64,000 nt of DNA from Lachnospiraceae bacterium 3-1 (GCA_000403255.2 KE159591.1:572075-636074); one strand, 5' to 3'. Counted from the first letter of the stretch, positions 33,707-42,860 are shown. Notes: generated by a model from the sequence alone, not told the origin. A program made the numbers and translations.

Positions 33707-34427
33707 TTAGTCCTCCTTTTTCTTTCTTCCGCATTTGTAACCTGCAAATCCGAAGATTCCTGCACCAAGCGTAAATGCCGCCGCAAGGCTCACCCACAAG
33801 CCTAAACTGAAATCATCTCCTGTTTTCGGTGTGTCACGCAGCTCGTTGTGCATGGTGACTGTCACTGTTTCGTCTGTCTTGATTGTCACTTTCTGGTCGG
33901 CAGGCAGGATATAGCCAGAAGATGCCTTGTCGCTGACCTCGGACACGGTGTACTCGCCGATTCGCAAGCCGTCAATGACGATTTCTCCGTTCTTGTCGGT
34001 AGTAAAGGTCTGGTCGTAATCTTTACCAATGACACGGAAAGAGAAGCCCTCCACTTTTCCGTCAGAAGATGTCTTGACGATTTTTAATGAGCCTTTCTGT
34101 GCTTCATTTAAAAATCCTTTTCCTGCTTCATTCTCCACGTTGTAGGTCTTTCCGTTTTCCTCAATGGATACGGGATAAACATTCTCATCAAGCACAAAGC
34201 CTGTCGGGGCGGTTTTCTCACGGACAAGGTACTTGCCGTATCTGAGGTCGTCCATCTGGTACACGCCTTTTTCCACCTCGCCCATCTCGCCGAGCAGCTC
34301 GTCTTTCTTATCCAGTTTGCCGTCACCGTTCATATCCAAGTAAACCTCGAATACCGCACCCGTGAGCTTGTTGTCTGGATAATCTTTATCTACTTTCGTC
34401 AGAGCGATATTGCCTGTGATAAAGTGG
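33707..34427 (-). pseudogene. Cna-B/SpaA-type surface protein, 5' truncated
   Basis: The frame is open to about 34427 without a start and reads ALTKVDKDYPDNKLTGAVFE, then two Cna-B repeats with isopeptide-type ends (YLVREKTAPTGFVLDENVYP, GEYTVSEVSDKASSGYILP). It ends with DTPKTGDD, a hydrophobic helix and GRKKKED, a sortase signal of the xPxTGD kind used by ICE-encoded class B sortases. The N-terminal domains and signal peptide were removed at the junction with the VOC gene. It would have been a cell-wall adhesin. Confidence 0.8.
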
Positions 34428-34429
34428 TG

Positions 34430-34858
34430 TTAGTATATCTCTGTCTGATCTGTCATAATGACCCATCGAAAGCCGAATTTATCTATAAAACTGACACTGC
34501 AGGAACTGTATGTAGTGCTGTGTACCGGATAAATGATCTTGCTTCCGTCCTGCATAATCTCAAAGACCCGCATAACATCCTCTTTTGTTTCCAGTGTGAT
34601 AGTCAGTGAAAGGGCAGTGCTTGGTTTAAAAGGGATATCCAGATTATCCGCCATCATGATCCGTTGATTTCCGATAAGGAGTTCCGCATGATAGATATAT
34701 TCTTTCTGTTCTTCTGACAGTTCTTTATGAAAATCGTCCCATTTTGCATCGCTGTACCGAAGCAGGCAGTTGATTTCTGCGTCGAATGCTTTTTGGTAAA
34801 GATATATTGCTTCTTCACATTTCCCATCAAAATTGAAATTCGGTGCAATAATTGCCAT
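34430..34858 (-). CDS. VOC-family (PhnB-like) protein
   Basis: A 142-residue protein with the single vicinal-oxygen-chelate domain of PhnB-like glyoxalase-fold proteins: NFNFDGKCEEAIYLYQKAFD at the start, HAELLIGNQRIMMADN in the middle and FIDKFGFRWVIMTDQTEI at the end. Such proteins bind divalent metal and small ligands; most PhnB-like members are of unknown role. It starts after GGAGGAATACGAAT. Its stop lies about 3 bp from the truncated adhesin. Confidence 0.85.
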   Translation of the reverse strand: MAIIAPNFNFDGKCEEAIYLYQKAFDAEINCLLRYSDAKWDDFHKELSEEQKEYIYHAELLIGNQRIMMADNLDIPFKPSTALSLTITLETKEDVMRVFEIMQDGSKIIYPVHSTTYSSCSVSFIDKFGFRWVIMTDQTEIY

Positions 34859-34938
34859 ATTCGTATTCCTCCAATATGACTTTGCTGACAGATTCTATTT
34901 ACAGTTATTTTATCAAAGAGAAATTAAAAATGCCATGT

Positions 34939-34972
34939 AAAAACCGCCCCTCATTCTGCAAAAACGGGGCGG
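34939..34972 (-). terminator. terminator of the TetR-transporter-hydrolase operon
   Basis: On the minus strand CCGCCCC pairs with GGGGCGG around a 15-nt loop and is followed by five T residues, 17 bp past the hydrolase stop. Confidence 0.75.
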
Positions 34973-34988
34973 CTTGTTATGCTTTGCT

Positions 34989-35975
34989 CTATGATAAGAT
35001 TTTTTGCCAATAGGATTCTAATATTTTATTATCGGAATTGAAGATTTCGTGTTTACTCCCTTTTACCCGGATAAGCTTTGCGTCTATATTTTTCCTCCTG
35101 CATAATTTCTTCACAAATCGTTCCTGTTCCCTTTTGGAAACATACGTTTCGTATTCTGCCTGGAAGATCCGGGTAGGACAGGAAATCTGGCGCCACGCTT
35201 TCTTTTGGAGAGCATGGTTTAACCGATACGTCTGCCAAAACCATCCATAGGAGGCGGCGTTCATCTGGAATAAGGGCTCTTTGCAGCGTTTATCCTGATA
35301 ATATAGGAATCGACATTCGGAAGCAGAAGCACTGTCGGCATATTGTTCCATTCCGTCATAGGGATGGTTTCCCGGCAGATAGTGTTCTTCCCCGCCTGCT
35401 ATGCAGAAAGTCTTTGCAACGAGATATGCCAGCGGCCAGGGAAGGGGGGCGCTGTTTGGGCGTATCATTGGGGAGGAGAGGATCAGCCTCGAATAGATCT
35501 GGGGCTCTTGTGCCGCTGCACAGGCCGCAATCCCGCCGCCCATAGAATGGCCATACAGGCATATGGGAAGCTCCGGGAATTCCTGTGCCGCAAGGCGGCT
35601 TACAAACAGCAAGTCATCTACATATCTTTGATAATCATCAATATGTACCAGAGAGAGATCCCCGGTATCACTGCATAGCCTGTAGCTGCGGCCGTGTCCG
35701 CAGTGTTCCGGCATGAAGACATGGTATCCCCCGCGAAGAAAATAATAGATATTTTCCAGATGCTTGTCGGCTGTTTCCGTATAACCGTGGGACAGGATGA
35801 CAATGCCCTGAGGCTGGTCTGCAAGGCAGCGCAGATAGAAGATCTTTTTTCCTTGTTCCCGCTCACAGTATTTTTCCGTTTTCCTCTCTGCAAGATAAGG
35901 CAGAACGGCCGACTCCATTATTTCCGCATATCCTTCTGCCGGTATGATCAGATTGTGAATGGTTCTTCTGTCCAT
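34989..35975 (-). CDS. alpha/beta hydrolase (S33 lysophospholipase-like)
   Basis: A 328-residue hydrolase: ILSHGYTETADKHLENIYYF is the oxyanion segment, Ser144 in YGHSMGGG is the nucleophile, Asp lies in FQAEYETY/LIRVK region and His in VKGSKHEIFN. It resembles monoacylglycerol-lipase/lysophospholipase-type enzymes (PldB-like). It follows the GPH transporter gene by 82 bp in the same direction, so the pair may import and cleave a substrate. ATG 35975 has AGGAGAACCCTTAC upstream. Confidence 0.85.
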   Translation of the reverse strand: MDRRTIHNLIIPAEGYAEIMESAVLPYLAERKTEKYCEREQGKKIFYLRCLADQPQGIVILSHGYTETADKHLENIYYFLRGGYHVFMPEHCGHGRSYRLCSDTGDLSLVHIDDYQRYVDDLLFVSRLAAQEFPELPICLYGHSMGGGIAACAAAQEPQIYSRLILSSPMIRPNSAPLPWPLAYLVAKTFCIAGGEEHYLPGNHPYDGMEQYADSASASECRFLYYQDKRCKEPLFQMNAASYGWFWQTYRLNHALQKKAWRQISCPTRIFQAEYETYVSKREQERFVKKLCRRKNIDAKLIRVKGSKHEIFNSDNKILESYWQKILS

Positions 35976-36057
35976 GTAAGGGTTCTCCTTTCATTTCCTT
36001 GACGGGACATGGCGGTCCATACAGGTTACAACAGTCATGATCATGTATGGCAAGCTT

Positions 36058-37407
36058 CTACCGTATATCCCGGCTGATTTTGTGTTCGTCATAAAACAGG
36101 AAGATAATCCCGCCTAAAAAGCAGAAGCATGCCGCCGTAAACGCTGCAATGCGGTAACCCGTTCCCGAGGAATCCCCAACTGTGGAAACCGCTGTAAACA
36201 GGAGCATGGAGAGGCTCTGGCCCAGCTTAAAGGCAAAAGTCCTTGCAGCATAGAACATCCCTTCACGGTTGCTTGCGGTGCGCTTCGCATCGCTCTGGGC
36301 AATATCGGCAACCACTGCCTGAGGAAGGATCCCAAAGACCGCCATAGGTAAGGAAGCCGTAACCATAAGAATCAGCCCCTGTACATTTGCAGAGATTACA
36401 GAGATCCTTCCAAGAAAGCCGGTATAGAGATATGAGAACGAAAAAATCACGAAGGCCGTTAATATCAGCTTTTTCTTGCCAAGTTTCGGCGCCAGCTTAT
36501 TGATCGGAATATAAAATACCAGTGACAAAGCGGTCATACCAACAAAATAAAGTGTGGTCATCGTTTCCGGAAGTTTCAGCAGGCTGGTGACGAAGAACGG
36601 AAGACCTGTCTGGAACATCGTAATGGCAATCCAGTACAGGATGTCCGACCCGACGAATTTCAGGAATTCCCGATTCCGGAATGTGGAAGCGAGGGAGGAA
36701 AACGCGGTATCCTGCGAGGGAACAGTATCCACATATTCTTTTTCACGGATTGACCAGACCGGCACCTGCATACAGAAAAATGCGATGACAGCCATAACCG
36801 TGAACGTCGCGCGGATTGCGCCTACACGACCCAATACCGGGATGAAAGCTCCCCAGATTACCGGCGCCAGATAGGCAACTGCGGTTCCGGCAATAAAAGT
36901 AAAAGAAATGATTGTGGAAATATTCAGGCGTTCCTGCTGGTTGTGCCCTAATTCCGGAATCAGGGCATTATAGGGCGTACAGTAAGCCGTGATTGACAAA
37001 TAGTATACCATTACCATCACGAACAGGAAAACGGCATTGATCCAACTGTTCTGATTGACCGGAGACCAGAATATAAGCACGGTAGACAGAGAAAGGGGCA
37101 GGGCGGCCCATTTTAAAAACGGGATACGCCGGCCATTTTCAGAGGTACAGCGGTCCGACAGGGATGCAATTAAGGGATCTGTGAACGCGTCAAAAAGCCG
37201 TCCGAAGGCGGTAATGCCGCCGATGACCGTAAAGATTCCGAGAATAACCAGTCCCTGGGGAATAAACAGTGTCTGCCCCTGTGCGACAGAGGCTTCATCC
37301 GGCTGATAAAAGTATACGAGCCAGTTAGAAATCAGACCTGACAATAAGGACCATCCGAACTGTCCGGCCGCAAATAGCCATATTTTACCTGTAGATAGTG
37401 ATTTCAT
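36058..37407 (-). CDS. GPH-family sugar/cation symporter
   Basis: A 449-residue membrane protein with about 12 transmembrane helices starting MKSLSTGKIWLFAAGQFGWS, 6 nt after GGAGG. The signature GGITAFGRLFDAFTDPLIAS, then SDRCTSENGRRIPFLKW, marks the glycoside-pentoside-hexuronide (GPH) symporter family, which imports sugars or glycosides with cations. The frame upstream to 37491 is spurious. It is co-transcribed with the TetR gene 29 bp upstream and the hydrolase downstream. Confidence 0.88.
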   Translation of the reverse strand: MKSLSTGKIWLFAAGQFGWSLLSGLISNWLVYFYQPDEASVAQGQTLFIPQGLVILGIFTVIGGITAFGRLFDAFTDPLIASLSDRCTSENGRRIPFLKWAALPLSLSTVLIFWSPVNQNSWINAVFLFVMVMVYYLSITAYCTPYNALIPELGHNQQERLNISTIISFTFIAGTAVAYLAPVIWGAFIPVLGRVGAIRATFTVMAVIAFFCMQVPVWSIREKEYVDTVPSQDTAFSSLASTFRNREFLKFVGSDILYWIAITMFQTGLPFFVTSLLKLPETMTTLYFVGMTALSLVFYIPINKLAPKLGKKKLILTAFVIFSFSYLYTGFLGRISVISANVQGLILMVTASLPMAVFGILPQAVVADIAQSDAKRTASNREGMFYAARTFAFKLGQSLSMLLFTAVSTVGDSSGTGYRIAAFTAACFCFLGGIIFLFYDEHKISRDIR

Positions 37408-37435
37408 ATGCATCCTCCTTGCTGTTTCTTTTCTG

Positions 37436-38101
37436 TTATGCTCTTTTTGATTCTTTGCTGTTAAGCCCGTTAAGGAGGAGATCGCCTGCAATCTCTACCT
37501 GTAAGGCCAGACCGACTCGTTCGTCTGATGAAAGAATGTGTCCATTGCAGGCCAGTTTCTGCATCAGACTCAGAAGTGTGTGTGTTACGGAAAAGTATAC
37601 TTCATCTATGGTGTATGAAAAGGCCAGACTTTTGTCCTTAAGGCCTTTTTCCAGAGCATTTGTCATATAAGGTTTCAGATTCAGGATATATTCTTCATAT
37701 TCTTCCAGCCGTTCCTTTGAAATATGATATCTTTGGACAAAGATATCGAATTCCTGGAGAAATTTTAGAAACAAGAATTCTTCCCGAAAAATCTTTGTAA
37801 AGATCTGGAAAATATATTTTATCTGCCGAATGCCGTTCAACTTCTGATATGCTTCCTGGGACAGGGAATCCAGATATTTTCCGGCGACCATCTGCCAGTA
37901 GGCAATTCCTGCCGAGATCGCAAGCTCTGCTTTGGTTTCAAAATAGCGGTAGATTGTGGCAGGGCCGACACCGACTGCTTTGGCAATCTCCTCCACGGAT
38001 GTATCTTCAATCCCTTTTTCGCAGAATAGCTTCAGGGCAGTATGGAGTATCCGCTGTGTACGTTGCTCCATCTGCTGTTTCCGAATCTTGGATTCGCCCA
38101 T
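37436..38101 (-). CDS. TetR/AcrR-family repressor
   Basis: A 221-residue regulator with the TetR N-terminal helix-turn-helix (RILHTALKLFCEKGIEDTSV, GVGPATIYRYFETKAELAIS) and a helical ligand-binding C-terminus. It starts 8 nt after AGGAGA; the ATG three codons upstream is less well placed. A perfect 7-bp palindrome covers its -10, so it represses its own operon with the GPH transporter and hydrolase, presumably until the imported substrate binds. Confidence 0.9.
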   Translation of the reverse strand: MGESKIRKQQMEQRTQRILHTALKLFCEKGIEDTSVEEIAKAVGVGPATIYRYFETKAELAISAGIAYWQMVAGKYLDSLSQEAYQKLNGIRQIKYIFQIFTKIFREEFLFLKFLQEFDIFVQRYHISKERLEEYEEYILNLKPYMTNALEKGLKDKSLAFSYTIDEVYFSVTHTLLSLMQKLACNGHILSSDERVGLALQVEIAGDLLLNGLNSKESKRA

Positions 38102-38130
38102 AAGGAACATCTCCTGTCTTTCTTATTTTA

Positions 38131-38167
38131 TGATAGTAATACTATCACTTTTTGAGAATGATGTCAA
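38131..38167 (-). promoter_or_regulatory. TetR operon promoter and operator
   Basis: TTGACA (38167-38162), 17-bp spacer and TAGTAT (38144-38139) form the promoter. TGATAGT-AAT-ACTATCA (38131-38147) is a perfect palindrome over the -10. Confidence 0.75.
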
Positions 38168-38354
38168 TATTTACGTCCTTTATGGTGCACATTTAGAATA
38201 CGGGAAGTGCTTTTCACTTAAAATAGCGGTTGCAGGTATTCAACCCCTCGCCGTCAGGCGACTTTTAAATACTACAGATATAAGATATAAGGCATAACGG
38301 AACGAAAGGAAGATTTCAGGTTGTTCGTGTGAACTGGTCATCAAGGAGGAAAGT

Positions 38355-38549
38355 ATGAAGGGGAAAAGCAGGCACAAACATAAGGGTTCTTCATTGCGAA
38401 TATTCAGCATTTATTATTTCCTTCTTAGATTTTACTATCCAGAGCCCCTTCTTCTGCAAGACGTAATTCATGGAATAGTATATCTTATGTTCCTATATTT
38501 ATGGATCCATCTTGAGATTCATCGCTTACAGAAGTTTCTCTACGGTTGA
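38355..38549 (+). CDS. possible 64-residue hydrophobic small protein
   Basis: AAGGAGGAAAGT-ATG gives a strong ribosome site for MKGKSRHKHKGSSLRIFSIY followed by aromatic and leucine-rich residues (YLMFLYLWIHLEIHRL). The family is not recognised, and the sequence is low in complexity of codons. It may be genuine or a fortuitous frame over decayed ICE DNA. Confidence 0.3.
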   Translation: MKGKSRHKHKGSSLRIFSIYYFLLRFYYPEPLLLQDVIHGIVYLMFLYLWIHLEIHRLQKFLYG

Positions 38550-38596
38550 CTTTTTTGGCGAAAAAGTGGAATGCTGCTCGATGGATAGGAAATCCT

Positions 38597-38839
38597 TTAT
38601 TTATTATAATGAAGAAAAGATGTAATACAAGTGGTATAGGGCTTGTAATTTTCTGTAATGAAAACCCCGCCGCAACAACCCGGTTTTGTATAAATTGGAT
38701 AATCAAAAGACAATACGAAAATATCATGGTGTATCGTGCACATAGTAACGCCAAGTTCCCACGCAAGCTCCCTTGACGTTATATGTCTTTTGACGGATAA
38801 AATGCTGATAATTTCCATCCTCCGGTGTGCCGTATCCAT
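38597..38839 (-). CDS. DeoR-type HTH protein, C-terminally altered
   Basis: An 80-residue protein after AGGAGGTGCGGC-ATG. MDTAHRRMEIISILSVKRHI and ELAWELGVTMCTIHHDIFVL form a DeoR-type helix-turn-helix with a PIYTKPGCCGGVFI wing, as in regulators of Tn1549-type ICEs. Relatives continue after NYKPY; here the last 14 residues diverge (TTCITSFLHYNK), so a frameshift or truncation is likely. Confidence 0.6.
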   Translation of the reverse strand: MDTAHRRMEIISILSVKRHITSRELAWELGVTMCTIHHDIFVLSFDYPIYTKPGCCGGVFITENYKPYTTCITSFLHYNK

Positions 38840-38884
38840 GCCGCACCTCCTCTCACTTCTCGGCTTGAAAACTGCCGGATTTTT

Positions 38885-39223
38885 TTATGTATTCCTTTCA
38901 CAGTACGGTCCGAATTCACGTATGATTGACAGTACGGTTTCCCTGTCTTTTCCCGTACAGTTTACAGCGAGTTTTTCCAAGCATTCCAGTTGTTCATGGG
39001 AAAGTGAGTTCTGGTGTTTCCCTGCCCCGTCCATGAGGAAATAGCCGCCGTTATATCCCTGTTTTGCTATCACGGGAAGTTCTTCGCCTATGACTTCAAA
39101 ATCCCTGCGTATGGCATTCTTCCCGACACTGTACATAGCCATGAGTTTTGGCACAATCAGCCTTTTCCCCGACAGCAGCATACGCTCAATTTCCCGCCGC
39201 CGCTGGAATGCGTGGTCTAACAT
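38885..39223 (-). CDS. HTH protein of a Tn1549-type ICE
   Basis: A 112-residue protein starting MLDHAFQRRREIERMLLSGK after AAAGGGGGTGG. It has a DeoR-like helix-turn-helix (VPKLMAMYSVGKNAIRRDFE) and wing (PVIAKQGYNGGYFLMDG). It is paralogous in layout to the protein at 38597-38839; such pairs precede mobilization genes in ICEs. The longer frame to 39412 covers oriT-like DNA and is not coding. Confidence 0.7.
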   Translation of the reverse strand: MLDHAFQRRREIERMLLSGKRLIVPKLMAMYSVGKNAIRRDFEVIGEELPVIAKQGYNGGYFLMDGAGKHQNSLSHEQLECLEKLAVNCTGKDRETVLSIIREFGPYCERNT

Positions 39224-39277
39224 TTTTCCACCCCCTTTCTCCGCTGTTTGTGATGTTAATTGTAGATAAAGGAAGTT

Positions 39278-39424
39278 CCCGTATACGGGTATGTTCCTCA
39301 AAAAAATTCCTGCCTTTTCTTTCAGACAGCTAAAACCAAAAACTTTCCCTTTGAAGTAATAGCAAGCACTGCCGGGATTTCTGATTTTTTCACTCATTTT
39401 TTGCACGAACATCCCCCACGGCAG
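39278..39424. other. oriT-like hairpins upstream of mobC
   Basis: A perfect 12-bp palindrome CCCGTATACGGG (39278-39289) and the inverted repeat CTGCCGGGAT (39369-39378) / ATCCCCCACGGCAG (39411-39424) lie between the HTH gene and mobC. This is where oriT sits in related elements. Nic site not identified. Confidence 0.45.
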
Positions 39425-39480
39425 GATTGAATATTGTGTAAAATCTTCTCAAAACCCCATCCGAAGAAAGGAGATAAAAA

Positions 39481-39822
39481 ATGGCAAACAGGGAACGCAA
39501 AAATGAGCTGAAAATATACCTGAGTGACAAGGAGCAATACATACTGGAGCAGAAAGTAAAAATCTCCGGCATGAAAAGCAAATCCACTTTCCTCCGCCGG
39601 CTGATTTTGTACGGCTTTGTCTATGACATTGACTATTCAGACCTGCGGGATTACAACTACACGCTTGGAAAAATCAGCGGCAATCTGAACCAGATAGCAA
39701 AGCGCATGAACGCAACGGGCAACGTATATAAAGCCGATGTTGAGGAAGTGAAAAAACTGATGAAACAGGTATGGGATACACAGAAAGCCATGCTTGCAAG
39801 GCAACCCACCATGAAACAGTAA
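39481..39822 (+). CDS. mobC: MobC relaxosome protein
   Basis: A complete 113-residue MobC: N-terminal ribbon-helix-helix part (KIYLSDKEQYILEQKVKISG) and the C-terminal motif NYTLGKISGNLNQIAKRMNA. It starts after AAAGGAGATAAAA. MobC binds oriT and assists the relaxase. No relaxase follows; the next 430 bp hold only hairpins and reverse-strand debris, so it is an orphan left by a deletion. Confidence 0.85.
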   Translation: MANRERKNELKIYLSDKEQYILEQKVKISGMKSKSTFLRRLILYGFVYDIDYSDLRDYNYTLGKISGNLNQIAKRMNATGNVYKADVEEVKKLMKQVWDTQKAMLARQPTMKQ

Positions 39823-39930
39823 ATTATTTCCAAATTCCTTCCGAAAACAAAACATCCCCGTTAAATTTCTCCCACAAATCTGCAAAAGCAAAACCGCAAC
39901 AGAACCCAAAATCAGACAAATTTCGCACCA

Positions 39931-39980
39931 TTAAAAAAGGTGTACCGCAGGTAAGTTTCATTCTTCCTTGCGATACACCT
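39931..39980 (-). terminator. terminator on the minus strand
   Basis: AGGTGTATCGCA pairs with TGCGGTACACCT across a 19-nt loop and is followed by six T residues on the minus strand. A further hairpin AACGGC...CCGTT lies at 40128-40161. The 39823-40253 gap contains these and no supported gene. Confidence 0.65.
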
Positions 39981-40253
39981 TGATGTGTAAAGTTATCAAT
40001 GATTCTTTTGTTTCTTTTAATTCTTTGCATCAATATTTTAAGTTTTCTTTTTCGCATGATTTATCTCCTATAACAACTCGTTTTTCACTAAATTTATCAA
40101 AAAGAAATTTATAAATTAGTTCAAAAAAACGGCAGCTTTGATTTTCACAAAGCCACCGTTCCATAGGCATCCACAAGCAACTCTACTCTGCAACAGCTTT
40201 TTCTTTTACCGCCATGTGGCGATGATGTCGTGCGGCAAACATTCTTCAAAATA

Positions 40254-40622
40254 TCAATTGTTAATTACCTTGATTTTATAAACTGTTGGATAGTAAAAAG
40301 GTGTTTCTTCAACAAAGGAATCTTTCAAAATAACTTCAACGGTATTTCCCGGCTGTAAATCTTCAATTTCTATCTCTTTTCCGTCCATCCCAACTAACTC
40401 TGTTTCTTCGCTTATATGAAGAGAATTGAGGGGATTAGAATAGATTTCTGTTGTACGTTCAACGATTAAACGAATTTCTCCATCCGGCTGTATAATGGTT
40501 TCTTGAATGACAGCTTCAAAAGATTTTTTTGACCATTTTGGCGATTGGGTAACAACCACCAAAACAGCAACAACTATGACTAAAATAGCCATAACTGCAA
40601 TCATCAGTTTTTTCTTTTTCAT
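40254..40622 (-). CDS. small secreted or membrane-anchored protein
   Basis: A 122-residue protein with a Lys-rich start and a signal-anchor helix (MIAVMAILVIVVAVLVVVTQ). The outer domain reads EIRLIVERTTEIYSNPLNSL, EDLQPGNTVEVILKDSFVEE, a small beta fold like DUF3221-type proteins. It follows the ABC permease by 12 bp and is the last gene of the exporter operon, where such proteins often serve as accessory subunits. Function unproven. Confidence 0.7.
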   Translation of the reverse strand: MKKKKLMIAVMAILVIVVAVLVVVTQSPKWSKKSFEAVIQETIIQPDGEIRLIVERTTEIYSNPLNSLHISEETELVGMDGKEIEIEDLQPGNTVEVILKDSFVEETPFYYPTVYKIKVINN

Positions 40623-40634
40623 CCTTAACCTCCT

Positions 40635-41870
40635 TTACGCTGAAACTTGATGTTTTTTGAAACCAAGTCTGGAAAGCGGTATGAACACCGCCGTTAATAT
40701 CGTGTACACGATTGCTCTTACGGCAAGTGCATCCATAACGAAACCGCCAAATTGATAGGAAATATATTTACTGATTTCGGGCATAGTTGCACGATAGGGC
40801 AGTAAGAACAATATTAAGTTATATAATCCGGTTGTTCCATTGGGCGTTAAGAACATGGGGATAAAAAGTACAGGTACAAGCACAATCAATACTACATATG
40901 GACTTTTCATATTTGCAGAGAGAACCAGTGTCAGCCCGATCATTGCAAACAAAATCAGGTAGATTACTCCCAAATTAATAAGAACAGCCTGCATAAATGT
41001 AAACGGATAAGGTATTGTCGTCCCTGCAATCTGCAAGGGAAGATTCCACCCATCCATGCCAAAGGCTGCAAGCGGCAATCCACAGGCAATTAAGACATGA
41101 AGCGTAAACGCAATCAGACCAAAAAGGAATGAGGATATGATTTTTGCTGTTATCAGCTTTGTTTTTCCATATTTGCCCGCCAAAATAACTGCATCCGTCC
41201 CCGTCTGGTACTCCCCGGAAAAAACAGGGGCAATCACAATACAGACACAAAGCAACGCAAACATGAAAAGTTCAAAGCTGCTAATAATGATTTCCCATCC
41301 TCCGTAATAGCCATATTGTAAGGGTGTATCTACTTTACTGTTCATATTGCTCCAATATGTCTTTTGGGCATCAGATAATTTGCGGGACGGCATATTTAAC
41401 AATGCTTCAATTTTTTCTTCCCTTGTCTGATAAAAACCTGCTCCGTTTGTCATATCCAAATCCGGCAATTTTTCCAAACCCGTGTTTTCACCCGGCGCAT
41501 CATAATTTGCGGCTATTGTATTCAAGAGCTTCTCACGCGGAGCAACAAAGTTCCAATAGGCATCACCGATTAAAAACTTTTCATTCCCGTTGTATCCTAC
41601 ATTATCCGGATTTTCAAAAAGATTTTGGTATTCACGAATCATTTCTGCAATATATTCTTCTGTCAAAGGTACTGCCAAATCTGAATATTGCCCTTTAGCA
41701 TAAGCAATACCCTCACTTCCTTTTATAACCCCCTCCTGATTATATGTTTGATATTGCAAGATTGGCAGACCAAAAAGAAATGCTGTCAACAAAATGCTTA
41801 CCGCCATTACAATAAGCGTTGATTTTTTACGCAAGATTTTTAAAAACTCATACTTAATCAATGTTTTCAT
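40635..41870 (-). CDS. ABC-2-type permease
   Basis: A 411-residue permease starting MKTLIKYEFLKILRKKSTLI, with one N-terminal helix, a large external loop of about 180 residues and five to six C-terminal helices (LFMFALLCVCIVIAPVFSGE, YVVLIVLVPVLFIPMFL). This is the layout of lantibiotic- or antimicrobial-exporting ABC-2 permeases. It overlaps the ATPase gene by 17 bp. The frame extended to 42023 is the ATPase shadow. It is regulated probably by the two-component pair upstream. Confidence 0.85.
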   Translation of the reverse strand: MKTLIKYEFLKILRKKSTLIVMAVSILLTAFLFGLPILQYQTYNQEGVIKGSEGIAYAKGQYSDLAVPLTEEYIAEMIREYQNLFENPDNVGYNGNEKFLIGDAYWNFVAPREKLLNTIAANYDAPGENTGLEKLPDLDMTNGAGFYQTREEKIEALLNMPSRKLSDAQKTYWSNMNSKVDTPLQYGYYGGWEIIISSFELFMFALLCVCIVIAPVFSGEYQTGTDAVILAGKYGKTKLITAKIISSFLFGLIAFTLHVLIACGLPLAAFGMDGWNLPLQIAGTTIPYPFTFMQAVLINLGVIYLILFAMIGLTLVLSANMKSPYVVLIVLVPVLFIPMFLTPNGTTGLYNLILFLLPYRATMPEISKYISYQFGGFVMDALAVRAIVYTILTAVFIPLSRLGFKKHQVSA

Positions 41871-42756
41871 CTTCTTCGCCCCTTTCAAACTGTGTATCTT
41901 CGCCAAAATGATACAAAAACAAATCCTCCAAACTTGGTTCAACAGTATATGCGTCTGCCGTGGGTGCAGCTTCAGCAACAATCCGCAAACGCACCATATT
42001 GTTTTCGTGGTGCAGATTAACAACAGAAAATGTTCTGCTGTATTCTGCTGCTTTTCGATTATCGGCTAAAAACTCCCAAACTTTCCCACGAATACTGTCT
42101 GTTACCGTATCCATAGGCTCCTGCAGCAAAAACTGTCCCTTTTTCATCATCAGAATAGTATCCGCAATGTAGGAAACGTCCGAAACGATATGTGTAGACA
42201 AAATGACTATTTTCTCTTTTGCAAAATCTGAAATAAGGTTACGAAAACGTACCCGTTCTTTTGGATCAAGTCCTGCGGTAGGTTCATCCAATATCAGGAT
42301 AGACGGGTTATTTAGTTCAGCCTGTGCAATTCCTAAACGCTGCTTCATACCGCCGGAATATGACTTGACTTTTTTATCCGCTGCTTCTGTCAGGTTTACC
42401 ATGTGTAAAAGTTCCTCTGTGCGGGATTTTACTTTTCTTTTATCAATTCCTTTTACAGCCGCCATGTACCGCATAAACTCCCTTGCGGTAAAGTCAGGGT
42501 AAAAGCCAAAATCCTGCGGCATATAACCCAACTGGGCGTAATAGCGTTCTCCCAAATCCTCTATCGTTTTTCCATTCAGCCGGATATAGCCGGAAGTCGG
42601 CTTTAGAACGCCGCAAATCATCCGCATTAAAGTTGACTTGCCTGCCCCGTTCGCCCCTAATAAGCCATACACCCCCGGAGAGAGGGTAGCAGTCACATCA
42701 TTAACAGCACGTTTCTCCCCATACTGCTTGCATAAGTGTTGTAATTGCAGTTCCAT
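41854..42756 (-). CDS. ABC transporter ATP-binding protein
   Basis: A 300-residue ATPase starting MELQLQHLCKQYGEKRAVND, 6 nt after AGGAGG. Walker A is GANGAGKST, the signature SYSGGMKQR and Walker B ILILDEPTAGLD. The C-terminus (about 70 residues) is of the drug- and lantibiotic-exporter kind. It pairs with the permease at 40635-41870. The longer frame to 42822 reads through a terminator hairpin and is spurious. Confidence 0.92.
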   Translation of the reverse strand: MELQLQHLCKQYGEKRAVNDVTATLSPGVYGLLGANGAGKSTLMRMICGVLKPTSGYIRLNGKTIEDLGERYYAQLGYMPQDFGFYPDFTAREFMRYMAAVKGIDKRKVKSRTEELLHMVNLTEAADKKVKSYSGGMKQRLGIAQAELNNPSILILDEPTAGLDPKERVRFRNLISDFAKEKIVILSTHIVSDVSYIADTILMMKKGQFLLQEPMDTVTDSIRGKVWEFLADNRKAAEYSRTFSVVNLHHENNMVRLRIVAEAAPTADAYTVEPSLEDLFLYHFGEDTQFERGEEDENID

Positions 42757-42787
42757 AGGAACCCTCCTAATCATTTTATTTAGACTC

Positions 42788-42822
42788 AAAAAAAATGGTC
42801 TATGCTGTAAAGCATAAACCAT
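42788..42822 (-). terminator. strong terminator between kinase and ABC genes
   Basis: ATGGTTTATGCT pairs with AGCATAGACCAT around TTAC, followed by eight T residues on the minus strand. It ends the regulator operon and insulates it from, or attenuates readthrough into, the transporter operon. Confidence 0.85.
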
Positions 42823-42860
42823 CTATCTTAGGCGTGGCTTTTCTGTATCTTAAGTTGACC

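Noticed and set aside
40635..42023. ABC permease frame extended to 42023
   Set aside because: The first 51 codons are antisense-free shadow of the ATPase gene; the true start is ATG 41870 with the usual permease N-terminus.
42757..42822. N-terminal extension of the ABC ATPase
   Set aside because: This stretch is the translated terminator hairpin. ATG 42756 follows AGGAGG at proper spacing.
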